64,000 nt of DNA from Liquidambar formosana (Eukaryota; Streptophyta; Magnoliopsida; Saxifragales; Altingiaceae), in NCBI GenBank assembly GCA_039720395.1, contig CM077832.1, forward strand, positions 25,879,607-25,943,606, given 5' to 3'. Position 1 is the stretch's first letter. The number at the start of each line of letters is the position of its first letter. This document shows positions 54,301-64,000 of this stretch, piece after piece. Below the pieces are notes generated by a model. That model did no database searches, was not told where the DNA came from, and was given only the letters and a program-made list of their open reading frames with translations. Made by a program: the position numbers and the translations under genes.

Positions 54301-57300
54301 GAGCGTCGTGCACTCTAGAAAGCCTACTCGTATTTTTTCAGAGCGCATAGAGCTCCTACGGGTATCTAGGATGCGTTGTGAGGCTACCACAATTGTATTG
54401 AGTCTATAATTGCGTCTAGAGACCGTCGCGAACTCTACACTGCCTCCTAGGATTTTTTTTTTTTTTTTTTCGAGCGTATAGAGCTCCTACGGGTGTGTAC
54501 GAAATGTTATGAGGCACCTAGGAGTCTATGACGACTCTAATTGAGTGTTGAGAGCGTCGTGAAGCTTAAAAAGCCTTATAGGATTCTTTGGAGCGAATAG
54601 AGATCCTACGGGTATCTTGTAAGCGTTGTGAGGCTCCCATGAGTCAATGGCGATTCTAATTGTCTCTTGAGAGCGTTGTGGAGTCTCGAAAGCTTCCAAA
54701 GATATTTTGGAGCATATAGATCTCTTGCGGGGATCTAGGAATTGCTATGGAGATCCTACGAGTTAATGGCGACTGTAATTTGGTCTAGAGAACGTCGTGG
54801 AGTCTTGAAAGTCTCATCGGATTTTTTTGGAGCGTATAGAGCTCATACTGGTGTCTAGGAAGCATTGTGAGATTCCCACGAATCTGCGGCTACCCTGCAG
54901 AGTCTACCGAACGTCGTGAACTCTAGAAAGCCTCCTACAATTTTTTGGAGCTTCTAGAGTTGCTATGGGTGTCTAGGAAGCGTTGCGATGCTTCTACGAG
55001 TCTATGATGACGCCAATCGAGTAAAGAGAGCGTCGTGGGCTCTCGAAAGCATCCTAGGATCTTTTGGAGCTTATAGCACTCCTACGGGTGTCGAGGAAGC
55101 ATTGTGCGAGTCCCATGAGTCCATAGTGACCCTATTGACCTGGAAAGCATCGTGGGCTCTCGAAGGCGTCCTTGGAAATTTTGGACCGTATAGAGCTCCT
55201 ATGGGTGACCAGAAAGCATCGTAGAGCTCCCACCAGTCAATGGCGACTCTAAATTAGTTTACAGAGACGTGGACTCTCAAAAGACTTCTAGGATTTTTTT
55301 TTGGGGGGTATAGGGCTCCTACCTGTGTCTAAGAAGCTTTGTGGCGCTCCCACGAGTCTATGGAGACCCTATTGAGTCTAGAGGGCATCGTGGACTCTAG
55401 AAATCCTACATGTATTTTTTTGGAGCGTATTAGAGCTCCTACAGGTATCTAGCCAGTGTTGTGGGGCTCCCACGACTCTATGGAGACTTTAATTGAGTCT
55501 GGAGACCGTAATGGACTCTAGAAAGCCTCCTAGGATTTTTTGGAGTGTATAGAGCTCCCGGGGGTGTGTAGGAAACGTTGCAGGGCTCCCACGAGTCTGT
55601 GGCGACCCTAATTGAGTCTAGAGTGCGTCGTGGACTCTGAAAAGCCTTGTAGGATTCTTTAGAACGTATAGAGGTCCTATGGGTGTCTTGGAAGCGTTGT
55701 AAGGCTCGCACGAGTCAATGCCGACTCTAAATAACTTTAGACAGCGTCGTGGACTCTCGAAAGGCTCCTAGGATTTTTTTCGAGCGGACAGGGCTCCTAC
55801 GGGTGTCTAGGAAGCGTTCTGGAGCTCCCGCGAGTCAAGGGCGACTCTAATTGAGTTTCGGGAGCGCCGTGAAGTCTCAGAAGTCTCCTGTGATTTTCTT
55901 GGAGCATATACAACTCCTACTGGTGTTTTGGAAGCGTTGTGTTGCTCCCACGAATATAAGGCGACGCGATTAAGCCTCTTATGACTTTTTGGAGCTTATA
56001 GAGATCCTATGGGTGTGTCTAAGAAGTGTTGAGTGGCTCCTCCGAGTCTATAGTGTCTACAAATTGACTCTAGAGAGTGTCGTGGACTCTAGAAAGCCTC
56101 CTACGATTTTTTGGACCACATAGAGCTCCTACAGGTTTCTAGGAAGCGTTGTGAGGCTTCTACGAGTCCGTGGCAACTTTATTTGTAGACATGGAGAGGG
56201 TCGCGGACTCAGAAAGCCTCATAGGGTTTTCTGGATAGTATTGAGCTCCTACGGGTGTCTAGGAAGCGTTGTGAGGATGCCAAGAGTGAATGGCGACGCT
56301 GAATGAGTCTAGTGAGCGTAGTAGACTCTCAAAAGTGTCCTAGGATTTTTTGGACCCCATAGAGCTCTTACGAGTGTCTAGGAAGCGTTGTGGAGCTCCC
56401 AAGTGTCAATGAGGGCTAAAATTGAGTTTATAGAGCGTCGTGGACTAAAAAAAGCCTTCTAGGAGTTTTTTGGAGCGTTGTGGGACTCCCACAAATCTGT
56501 GGCTATGCTATTGAGTCCAGCGAGCGTCGTGGACTCTAAAAACCTCTTTTTCTTTTTTGGAGCGTATAGAGCTGTTAGGATGTGTTGAGAGGCTCCCGTG
56601 AGTCTATAGTGACTTTAATTGAGTCAGAAGAGCGTTGTGGACTCTAGAAAGCCTCCTAAGATTTTTTTGGAGCATATACAACTTCTACTGGTGTTTAGGA
56701 AGCATTGTGATGCTTCCACGAATGTAAGGCGACGCTATTGAGCCTCCACAAGTCGTGGACTCTAGAAAGCCTCCTATGATTTTTTGGAGCTTATAGAGCT
56801 CCTATGGGTGTTTAGGAAGTGTTGGGAGGCTCCCACGAGTCTATAGTCTAATTGAGTCTAGAGAATGTCGTGGAGTTAAGAAAGCTTCCTAGGATTTTCT
56901 CGATCGTATTGAGCTCCTACGGGTGCCTAAGAGGTGTTGTGGCGCTCCCACGATTCGATAGAGAGCGTAATTGAATCTAGAGATCGTCGTGGACTCTAAA
57001 AGGCCTTCTAGGAGCGTATTGAGCTCCTATGGGTGTCTAGGAAGTGTTGAGAGGCTCCCACGTGTAAATGGCGAGCGACCCTGAATGAGTCTCGAGTGCA
57101 TCGTGGACTCTCGGAAGCCTCCTAGGACTTTTTTTGGAGCGTATAGAGCTTCTAAGGGTGTCTAGGAAGCGTTGTAGGAGTCCCACGAGTCTATGGCGAG
57201 CTTATTGACTTTAGAGAGCATTGTGGAGCCTGAAAGGCCACTTAGGAATTTTTGGACCGTGTAGAGCTCCTACGGGTGTCCAGAAAGCATTGAGGAGCTT

Positions 57301-60109
57301 CCACGAGTCAATGGCGACTCTAATTGAGTTTAAAAAGAGTCGTGGACTCTCAAAACTCTCCTAAGATTTTTTTAAGAGTATAGAGCTCCTACCTGTGTCT
57401 AGGAAGCATTGTGAGGCTCCCACGAGTCTATGGCGACCCTATTGAGTCCAGAGAGCGTCGTTGACTCTAGAAAGCCTACTCGTATTTTTTTGGAGCGCAT
57501 AGAGCTCCTACGGGTATCTAGGATGCGTTGTGAGGCTGCCACAATTGTATTAAGTCTATAATTGCATCCAGAGACCGTCGTGGACTCTAGACTGCCTCCT
57601 AGGAATTTTTTTTTTTTCGAGCGTATAGAGCTCCTACGGGTGTGTACGAAATGTTATGAGGCTTCTAGGAGTCTTTGACGACTCTAATTGAGTATTGAGA
57701 GCGTCGTGAAGCCTAAAAAGCCTTCTAGGATTCTTTGGAGCGAATAGAGATCCTACGGGTATCTTGTATGCGTTGTGAGGCTCTCATGAGTCAATGGTGA
57801 TTCTAATTGTCTCTTGAGAGTGTTGTGGAGTCTCGAAAGCTTCCTAAGATATTTTGGAGCATATAGAGCTCGTACGGGGATCTAGGAATTGCTGTGGAGA
57901 TCCTACGAGTAAATGGCGACTGTAATTTGTTCTAGAGAACGTCGTGGAGTCTTGAAAGTCTCCTCGGATTTTTTGGAGCGTATAGAGCTCATACTGGTGT
58001 CTAGGAAGCGTTGTGAAATTCCCACGAATCTGCGGCTACCCCGCAGAGTCTAGCGAACATCGTGAAATCTAGAAAGCCTCCTACAATTTTTTGGAGCTTA
58101 TAGAGTTGCTACGGGTGTCTAGGAAGCGTTGCGAGGCTCCTACGAGTCTATGATGACGCTAGTCGAGTCAAGAGAGCATCGTGGGCTCTCGAAAGCATCC
58201 TAGGATCTTTTGGAGCTTATAGCGCTCCTACGGGTGTCAGGGAAGCATTGTGCAAGTCCAATGAGTCCATAGTGACCCTATTGACCTGGAAAGCATCGTG
58301 GGCTCTCGAAGGCGTCTTTGGAAATTTTGGACCGTATAGAGCTCCTATGGGTGACCAGAAAGCATCGTAGAGCTCCCACTAGACAATGGCGACTCTAAAT
58401 TAGTTTATAGAGACGTGGACTCTCAAAAGACTTCTAGGATTTTTTTTGGTGGGTATAGAGCTCCTACCTGTGTCTAAGAAGCTTTGTGGCGCTCCCACGA
58501 GTCTATGGAGACCCTATTGAGCCCAGAGAGCATCGTGGACTCTAGAAATCCTACATGTATTTTTTGGAGCGTATTAGAGCTCCTACAGGTATCTAGCAAG
58601 TGTTGTGGGGCTCGCACGACTCTATGGAGACTCTAATTAAGTACGAAGACCGTACTGGACTCTAGAAAGCCTCCTAGGATTTTTTGGAGCGTATAGAGCT
58701 CCCGGGGGTGTGTAGGAAACGTTGCAGGGCTCCCACGAGTCTATGGCGACCCTAATTGAGTGTAGAGTGCGTCGTGGACTCTGAAAAGCCTTGTAGGATT
58801 CTTTAGAGCATATGGAGGTCCTACGGGTGTCTTGGAAGCGTTGTAAGGCTCCCACGAGTCAATGGCGACTCTAAATAACTTTAGACAGCGTCGTGGACTC
58901 TCGAACGGCTCCTAGGATTTTTTTCGAGCGGATAGAGCTCCTACGGGTGTCTAAGAAGCGTTCTGGAGCTCCCGCGAGTCAAGGGCGACTCTAATTGAGT
59001 TTTAGGAGCGCCGTGAAGTCTCAGAAGTCTCCTGTGATTTTCTTGGAGCATATACAACTCCTACTGGTGTTTTGGAAGCGTTGTGTTGCTCCCACGAATA
59101 TAAGGCGACGCGATTGAGCCTCCTATGACTTTTTGGAGCTTATAGAGCTCCTATGGGTGTGTCTAGGAAGTGTTGAGTGGCTCCCACGAGTCTATAGCGT
59201 CTATAATTGACTCTAGAGAGTGTCGTGGGCTCTAGAAAGCCTTCTACGATTTTTTGGACCACATAGAGCTCCTACGGGTTTCTAGGAAGCGTTGTGAGGC
59301 TTCTACGAGTCCGTGGCGACTTTATTTGTAGACATGGAGAGGGTTGCGGACTTAGAAAGCCTCATAGGGTTTTCTGGATAGTATTGAGCTCCTACGGGTG
59401 TCTAGGAAGCATTGTGGGGATGCCAAGAGTGAATAGCGACGTTGAATGAGTCTAGCGAGCGTAGTAGACTCTCAAAAGCGTCCTAGGATTTTTTGGACCT
59501 CATAGAGCTCTTACGGGTGTCTAGGAAGCGTTGTGGAGCTCCCAAGTGTCAATGAGGGCTCAAATTGAGTTTATAGAGCGTCGTGGACTGAAAAAAGCCT
59601 TCTAGGAGTTTTTTGGAGCGTATAGAGGCCTTACGGGTGTCTTGGAAGTGTTGTGAGGCTCGCACGAGTCACTGGCGAGTCTGAATGAGTTTAGAAAGCG
59701 TCGTGGACTCTTGACAGCCTCTTAGGATTTTTTGGAGCGTATAGAGCTACTACGGGTGTCTTGGAAGCGTTGTGGAGCTCCCTCGAGTCAATGGCGGCTG
59801 TAATTGAGTTTGGAGAGCGCCGTGAACTCCCAAGAGCCTCCTGTGATTTTTTTTGGAGCATATATCTCTCCTACTGGCATCTTGGAAGCGTTGTGGGACT
59901 CCCACAAATCTGTTGCTATGCTATTGAGTCCAGCGAGCGTCGTGGACTCTAAAAACCTCCTTTTCTTTTTTGGAGTGTATAGAGCTGCTAGGATGTGTTG
60001 AGAGGCTCCCATGAGTCTATAGTGACTCTAATTGAGTCAGGAGAGCGTTGTGGACTCTAGAAAGCCTCCTAAGATTTTTTTGGAGCATATACAACTCCTA
60101 CTGGTGTTT
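48323..60109 (-). repeat. Satellite array, right arm (inverted), segment 1
   Basis: From 48324 the same monomer family runs in reverse complement. A diagnostic variant (CCAGAAAGCA) starts at 48371, 51542, 54128 and 57280, giving higher-order spacings of 3171, 2586 and 3152 bp; the next copy is at 61903, or about 3.41 kb further after removing the LINE insert. Unequal spacing points to deletions or unequal exchange among higher-order units. Confidence 0.9.
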
Positions 60110-61306
60110 TTTTTTTTTTTTTGGATAAGTGAGTAAGTATATTCCAAAAAACCAAGATATACATGAAGAGCAAAAACAAGCTCTCAAAGGGCAGCAAACT
60201 CCCAAATGGAGCTACCTATGAAACAAAACAAGCCCTCACAACCTGAGGAAAAACAAAACAAGAAAATGAAACTCTCACACGCCGAGAGGAGGCCAAAACA
60301 AACACTAAAGTGACTAATCAACCCCCTGTTGGATTAGGGGATTTAATGGTGATCTTAGAGGAGCGGATTGGGAGCCTATTAGTAGAATCTTTAATACAAG
60401 ATTTGCTAGGCTTGAGCTTTAAACTCGCTAGAGCACTCTCCATAAACTTTGAACTCTCATTTTGCATCTTGCTTGTTGAGGTTGCTGTTGTGGAATTGAT
60501 GGAACTAGGCATGACAAAAATGCCTTTCCTAGAAACGTCCAAAGGAACATTGGTAGTAGCATTCTTTTGCATTCTAGGAGACAAAATTACTTTATCTCTC
60601 CCTTTTCTGGCTACAACCGTCCACTCAGAAGATTTCTCATTAACCATAGGTTCATTCAACTTCTGCTGAGGCAAAGGAGAGCTCCCAAGAGTAGCACAAA
60701 CATCCTTAGGCTGTTCATTTGCTTTCGGAGAAGAAGATATTGTCTCTGAAGTGCTGGGAGGAAGGGATAACTACTGGTGATTCAATTTGTTCATTCTTTG
60801 TTGACTTAGGAACCCACATTCTTTTGGTAACCCGTTGGCATCTATTAACTGAATGCCCAAACTCTCTACAAATATCACAAGAAGGAGACTTCCAAGGCAC
60901 TTCAACATCAATAGAAATTATCTTGCCTTTACCTGGATCCAAATCAAATTCCTTGGGGATTTCATTATCTGCAGAAATCTCCACACAAACCCGAGCATAA
61001 TTGATTCTACTTCTCAATTCAGTAGCATCATCCAAGTACAAAGGAACACCCACTGCACTAGCTACATAACTCAGCCCCTCATTAGTCCAAAGATTCAATG
61101 GAACATTATAGAACTTCACCCAAATTGGAACTTTAGAGAGCTTAACCTTTGAGAGATGCAAACCTTCATGCCACTTTTGAAGGATGAGAAGCTTTCCCGC
61201 AAAGAACCAAGGGCCAGAGTCTAGCACTCTCATGCAATTAGTATCATTGTTAAATCTGAAAAGGAAGAAGCCACTGTTAGTAGACATGACATCCACCATA
61301 AAAAAA
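60110..61306 (-). mobile_element. ORF1-only LINE-derived element (half-LINE), copy 2
   Basis: A 14-bp duplication TCCTACTGGTGTTT lies at 60096-60109 and 61307-61320. On the minus strand the element begins inside ORF1, reads through its stop near 60318, has a 3' UTR of about 200 bp and ends in GGTTTTTTGGAATATACTTA-type sequence, CACTTATCC and an A run. As in copy 1 there is no ORF2. The uninterrupted target can be seen in sister satellite units, for example near 53550. Confidence 0.9.
60318..61306 (-). pseudogene. LINE ORF1 protein, DUF4283 plus CCHC knuckle, truncated and frameshifted
   Basis: The first part (61306 to about 60715) encodes the C-terminal DUF4283 region with DSGPWFFAGKL and a CX2CX4HX4C knuckle (CDICREFGHSVNRC). 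A frame change near 60715-60725 shifts into the second part (60674-60318), which carries the SEWTVVARKGR tail matching copy 1. The 5' end is lost by truncation at the insertion boundary. It is roughly three quarters identical to copy 1 by eye, so the two represent different subfamilies. Confidence 0.85.
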
Positions 61307-63986
61307 TCCTACTGGTGTTTAGGAAGCATTGTGATGCTTCCACGAATGTAAGGCGACGCTATTGAGCCTCCACAGGTCGTGGACTCTAGAAAGCCTCCTA
61401 TGATTTTTTGGAGCTTATAGAGTTCCTATGGTGTCTAGGAAGTGTTGGGAGGCTCCCACGAGTCTATAGTCTAATTGAGTCTAGAGAATGTCGTGGAGTT
61501 AAGAAAGCTTCCTAGGATTTTCTCGATCGTATTGAGCTCTTACGGGTGCCTAAGAGGCGTTGTGGCGCTCCCACGATTCGATAGCGACCGTAATTGAATC
61601 TAGAGATCGTCGTGGACTCTAAAAGGCCTTCTAGGAGCGTATTGAGCTCCTATGGGTGTCTAGGAAGTGTTGAGAGGCTCCCACGAGTAAATGGCGAGCA
61701 ACCCTGAATGAGTCTCAAGTGCATAGTGGACTCTCGAAAGCCTCCTAGGACTTTTTTTGGAGCGTATAGAGCTCCTAAGGGTGTCTAGGAAGCGTTGTAG
61801 GAGTCCCACGAGTCTATGGCGACCCTATTGACTTTAGAGAGCATTGTGGAGCCTCGAAGGCCACCTAGGAATTTTTGGACCGTGTAGAGCTCCTACGGGT
61901 GTCCAGAAAGCATTGTGGAGCTTCCACGAGTCAATTGCGACTCTAATTGAGTTTAAAAAGAGTCGTGGACTCTCAAAACTCTCCTAAGATTTTTTTGAGA
62001 GTATAGAGCTCCTACCTGTGTCTAGGAAGCATTGTGAGGCTCCCACGAGTCTATGGCGGCCCTATTGTGTCCAGAGAGCGTTTTGGACTCTAGAAAGCCT
62101 ACTCGTATTTTTTCGGAGCACATAGAGCTCATACGGGTATCTAGGATGCGTTGTGAGGCTAACATAATTGTATTGAGTCTATAATTGCGTCTAGAGACTG
62201 TCGTGGACTCTAGACTGCCTCCTAGGATTTTTTTTTTTTTTTCCGAGCGTATAGAGCTCCTACAGGTGTGTATGAAACGTTATGAGGCTCCGGAGTCTAT
62301 GACGACTCTAATTGAGTGTTGAGAGCATCGTGAAGCCTAAAAAGCCTTCTAGGATTCTTTGGAGCGAATAGAGATCCTACGGGTATCTTGTAAGCGTTGT
62401 GAGGCTCTCATGAGTCAATGGCGATTCTAATTGTCTCTTGAGAGCGTTGTGGAGTCTCGAAAGCTTCCTAAGATATTTTGGAGCATATAGAGCTCGTACG
62501 GGGATCTAGGAATCGCTATGGAGATCCTACGAGTTAATGGCGACTGTAATTTGGTCTAGAGAACATCGTGGAGTCTCGAAAGTCTCCTCGGATTTTTTTG
62601 GAGCGTATAGAGCTCATACTAGTGTCTAGGAAGCGTTGTGAGATTCCCACGAATCTGCGGCTTCCCTGCATAGTCTAGCGAATGTCGTGAAATCTAGAAA
62701 GCCTCCTACAATTTTTTGGAGCTTATAGAGTTGCTACGGGTGTCTAGGAAGCGTTGCGAGGCTCCTATGAGTCTATGATGATGCTAGTCGAGTCAAGAGA
62801 GCGTCGTGGGCTCTCGAAAGCATCCTAGGATCTTTTGGAGCTTATAGTGCTCCTACGGGTGTCAAGGAAGCATTGTGCGAGTCCCATGAGTCCATAGTGA
62901 CCCTATTGACCTAGAAAGCATTGTGGGCTCTCGAAGGCGTCCTTGGAAATTTTGGACCATATAGAGCTCCTATGGGTGACCAGAAAGCATCGTAGAGCTC
63001 CCACCAGTCAATGGCGACTCTAAATTAGTTTACAGAGACGTGGACTCTCAAAAAGACTTCTAGGATTTTTTTTTGTGGGTATAGAGCTCCTACCTGTGTC
63101 TAAGAAGCTTTGTGGCTCTCCCACGAGTCTATGGAGACCCTATTGAGCCTGGAGAGCATCGTGGACTCTAGAAATCCTACATGTATTTTTTGGAGCATAT
63201 TAGAGCTCCTACAGGTATCTAGCAAGTGTTGTGGGGCTCCCACGACTCTATGGAGACTTTAATTGAGTCGGGAGACCGTAATGGACTCTAGAAGGCCTCC
63301 TAGGATTTTTTGGAGCATATAGAGCTCCTGGGGGTGTGTAGGAAACGTTGCGGGGCTCCCACGAGTCTATGGCGACCCTAATTGAGACTAGAGTGCGTCG
63401 TGGACTCTGAAAAGCCTTGTAGGATTCTTTAGAGAGTATAGAGGTCCTACAGGTGTCTTGGAAGCGTTGTGAGGCTCCCACGAGTCGATGGCGACTCTAA
63501 ATAACTTTAGACAGTGTCGTGGACTCTCGAAAGGCTCCTAGGATTTTTTTTTCGAGCGGATAGAGCTCCTATGGGTGTCTAGGAAGTGTTCTGGAGCTCT
63601 CGCGAGTCAAGGGCGACTCTAATTGAGTTTCGGGAGCGCCGTGAAGTCTCAGAAGTCTCCTGTGATTTTCTTGGAGCATATACAACTCCTACTGGTGTTT
63701 TGGAAGCGTTGTGTTGCTCCCACGAATATAAGGCGACGCGATTGAGCCTCCTATGACTTTTTGGAGCTTATGGAGCCCCTATGGGTGTGTCTAGGAAGTG
63801 TTGAGTGGCTCCCACAAGTCTATAGCATCTATAATTGACTCTAGAAAGTCTCCTATGATTTTTTGGACCACATAGAGCTCCTACGGGTTTCTAGGAAGCA
63901 TTGTGAGGCTTCTACGAGTCCGTGGCGACTTTATTTGTAGACATGGAGAGGGTCGCAGACTCAGAAAGCCTCATAGGGTTTTCTGG
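61307..63986 (-). repeat. Satellite array, right arm (inverted), segment 2
   Basis: Monomers continue to about 63986. The last 14 bases of the window (TCAATATTTAAC after CTGGAT) no longer follow the sister units at 52834 and 56230, so either the array ends or another insertion begins there. Confidence 0.85.
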
Positions 63987-64000
63987 ATTCAATATTTAAC

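Noticed and set aside
32480..63986. CRISPR-like or coding tandem repeat
   Set aside because: Monomers of about 119 bp are contiguous with no unique spacers, and this is plant nuclear DNA; a satellite explains it.

Overview
The window is nuclear DNA of a flowering plant, probably a woody dicot. The evidence is one spliced gene with plant-type GT-AG introns whose product closely resembles Arabidopsis COQ5, an old caulimovirid (plant pararetrovirus) copy, several L1-type LINEs with plant ORF1/ORF2 architecture, tRNA-derived SINEs, LTR elements and a long tandem satellite. The species cannot be named from sequence alone. All calls were made by reading; identities and ages are by eye.

Layout. (1) 1-8900: two copies of one near-palindromic foldback element (1-327 and 8246-8582) lie either side of a degenerate endogenous pararetrovirus on the minus strand (601-7389). 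Its order (movement/coat region, zinc knuckle, protease, reverse transcriptase, RNase H, then a second ORF) fits florendovirus/petuvirus-like elements. The virus sits between two nearly identical direct repeats of about 145 bp. A SINE-like unit and a second inverted-repeat element follow. (2) 9000-30606: the COQ5 gene on the plus strand. Eight coding exons (CDS 13384-30606) join in frame to 287 codons. A CT-rich leader with a telo-box near 9000-9250 may be an untranslated first exon. Intron 3 is about 12.5 kb and has been filled by transposons: a minus-strand LINE that was itself split by a 3.18 kb non-autonomous LTR retrotransposon, and an oppositely oriented copy of the same LINE family with a 15-bp target-site duplication. 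(3) 30607-32479: no gene seen. (4) 32480 to about 63986: a satellite array of about 119-bp monomers arranged in higher-order repeats of roughly 3.2-3.8 kb. The array flips orientation at about 48322. It is interrupted by a LINE with an uninterrupted ORF2 frame (34913-37365), a solo LTR of about 2.9 kb (41071-44009) and two elements that carry only LINE ORF1 followed directly by a LINE-like 3' tail.

How the parts relate: COQ5 is the only host gene supported, a mitochondrial C-methyltransferase of ubiquinone synthesis. Everything else is mobile or repetitive DNA. The strongest candidates for something little described are the ORF1-only half-LINE family, comparable in layout to mammalian HAL1, which appears to use a LINE 3' tail without ORF2, and the short non-autonomous LTR element that encodes its own 198-residue protein. 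The head-to-head satellite arms, and the repeated insertions into one higher-order-repeat position, are the main large-scale structures.
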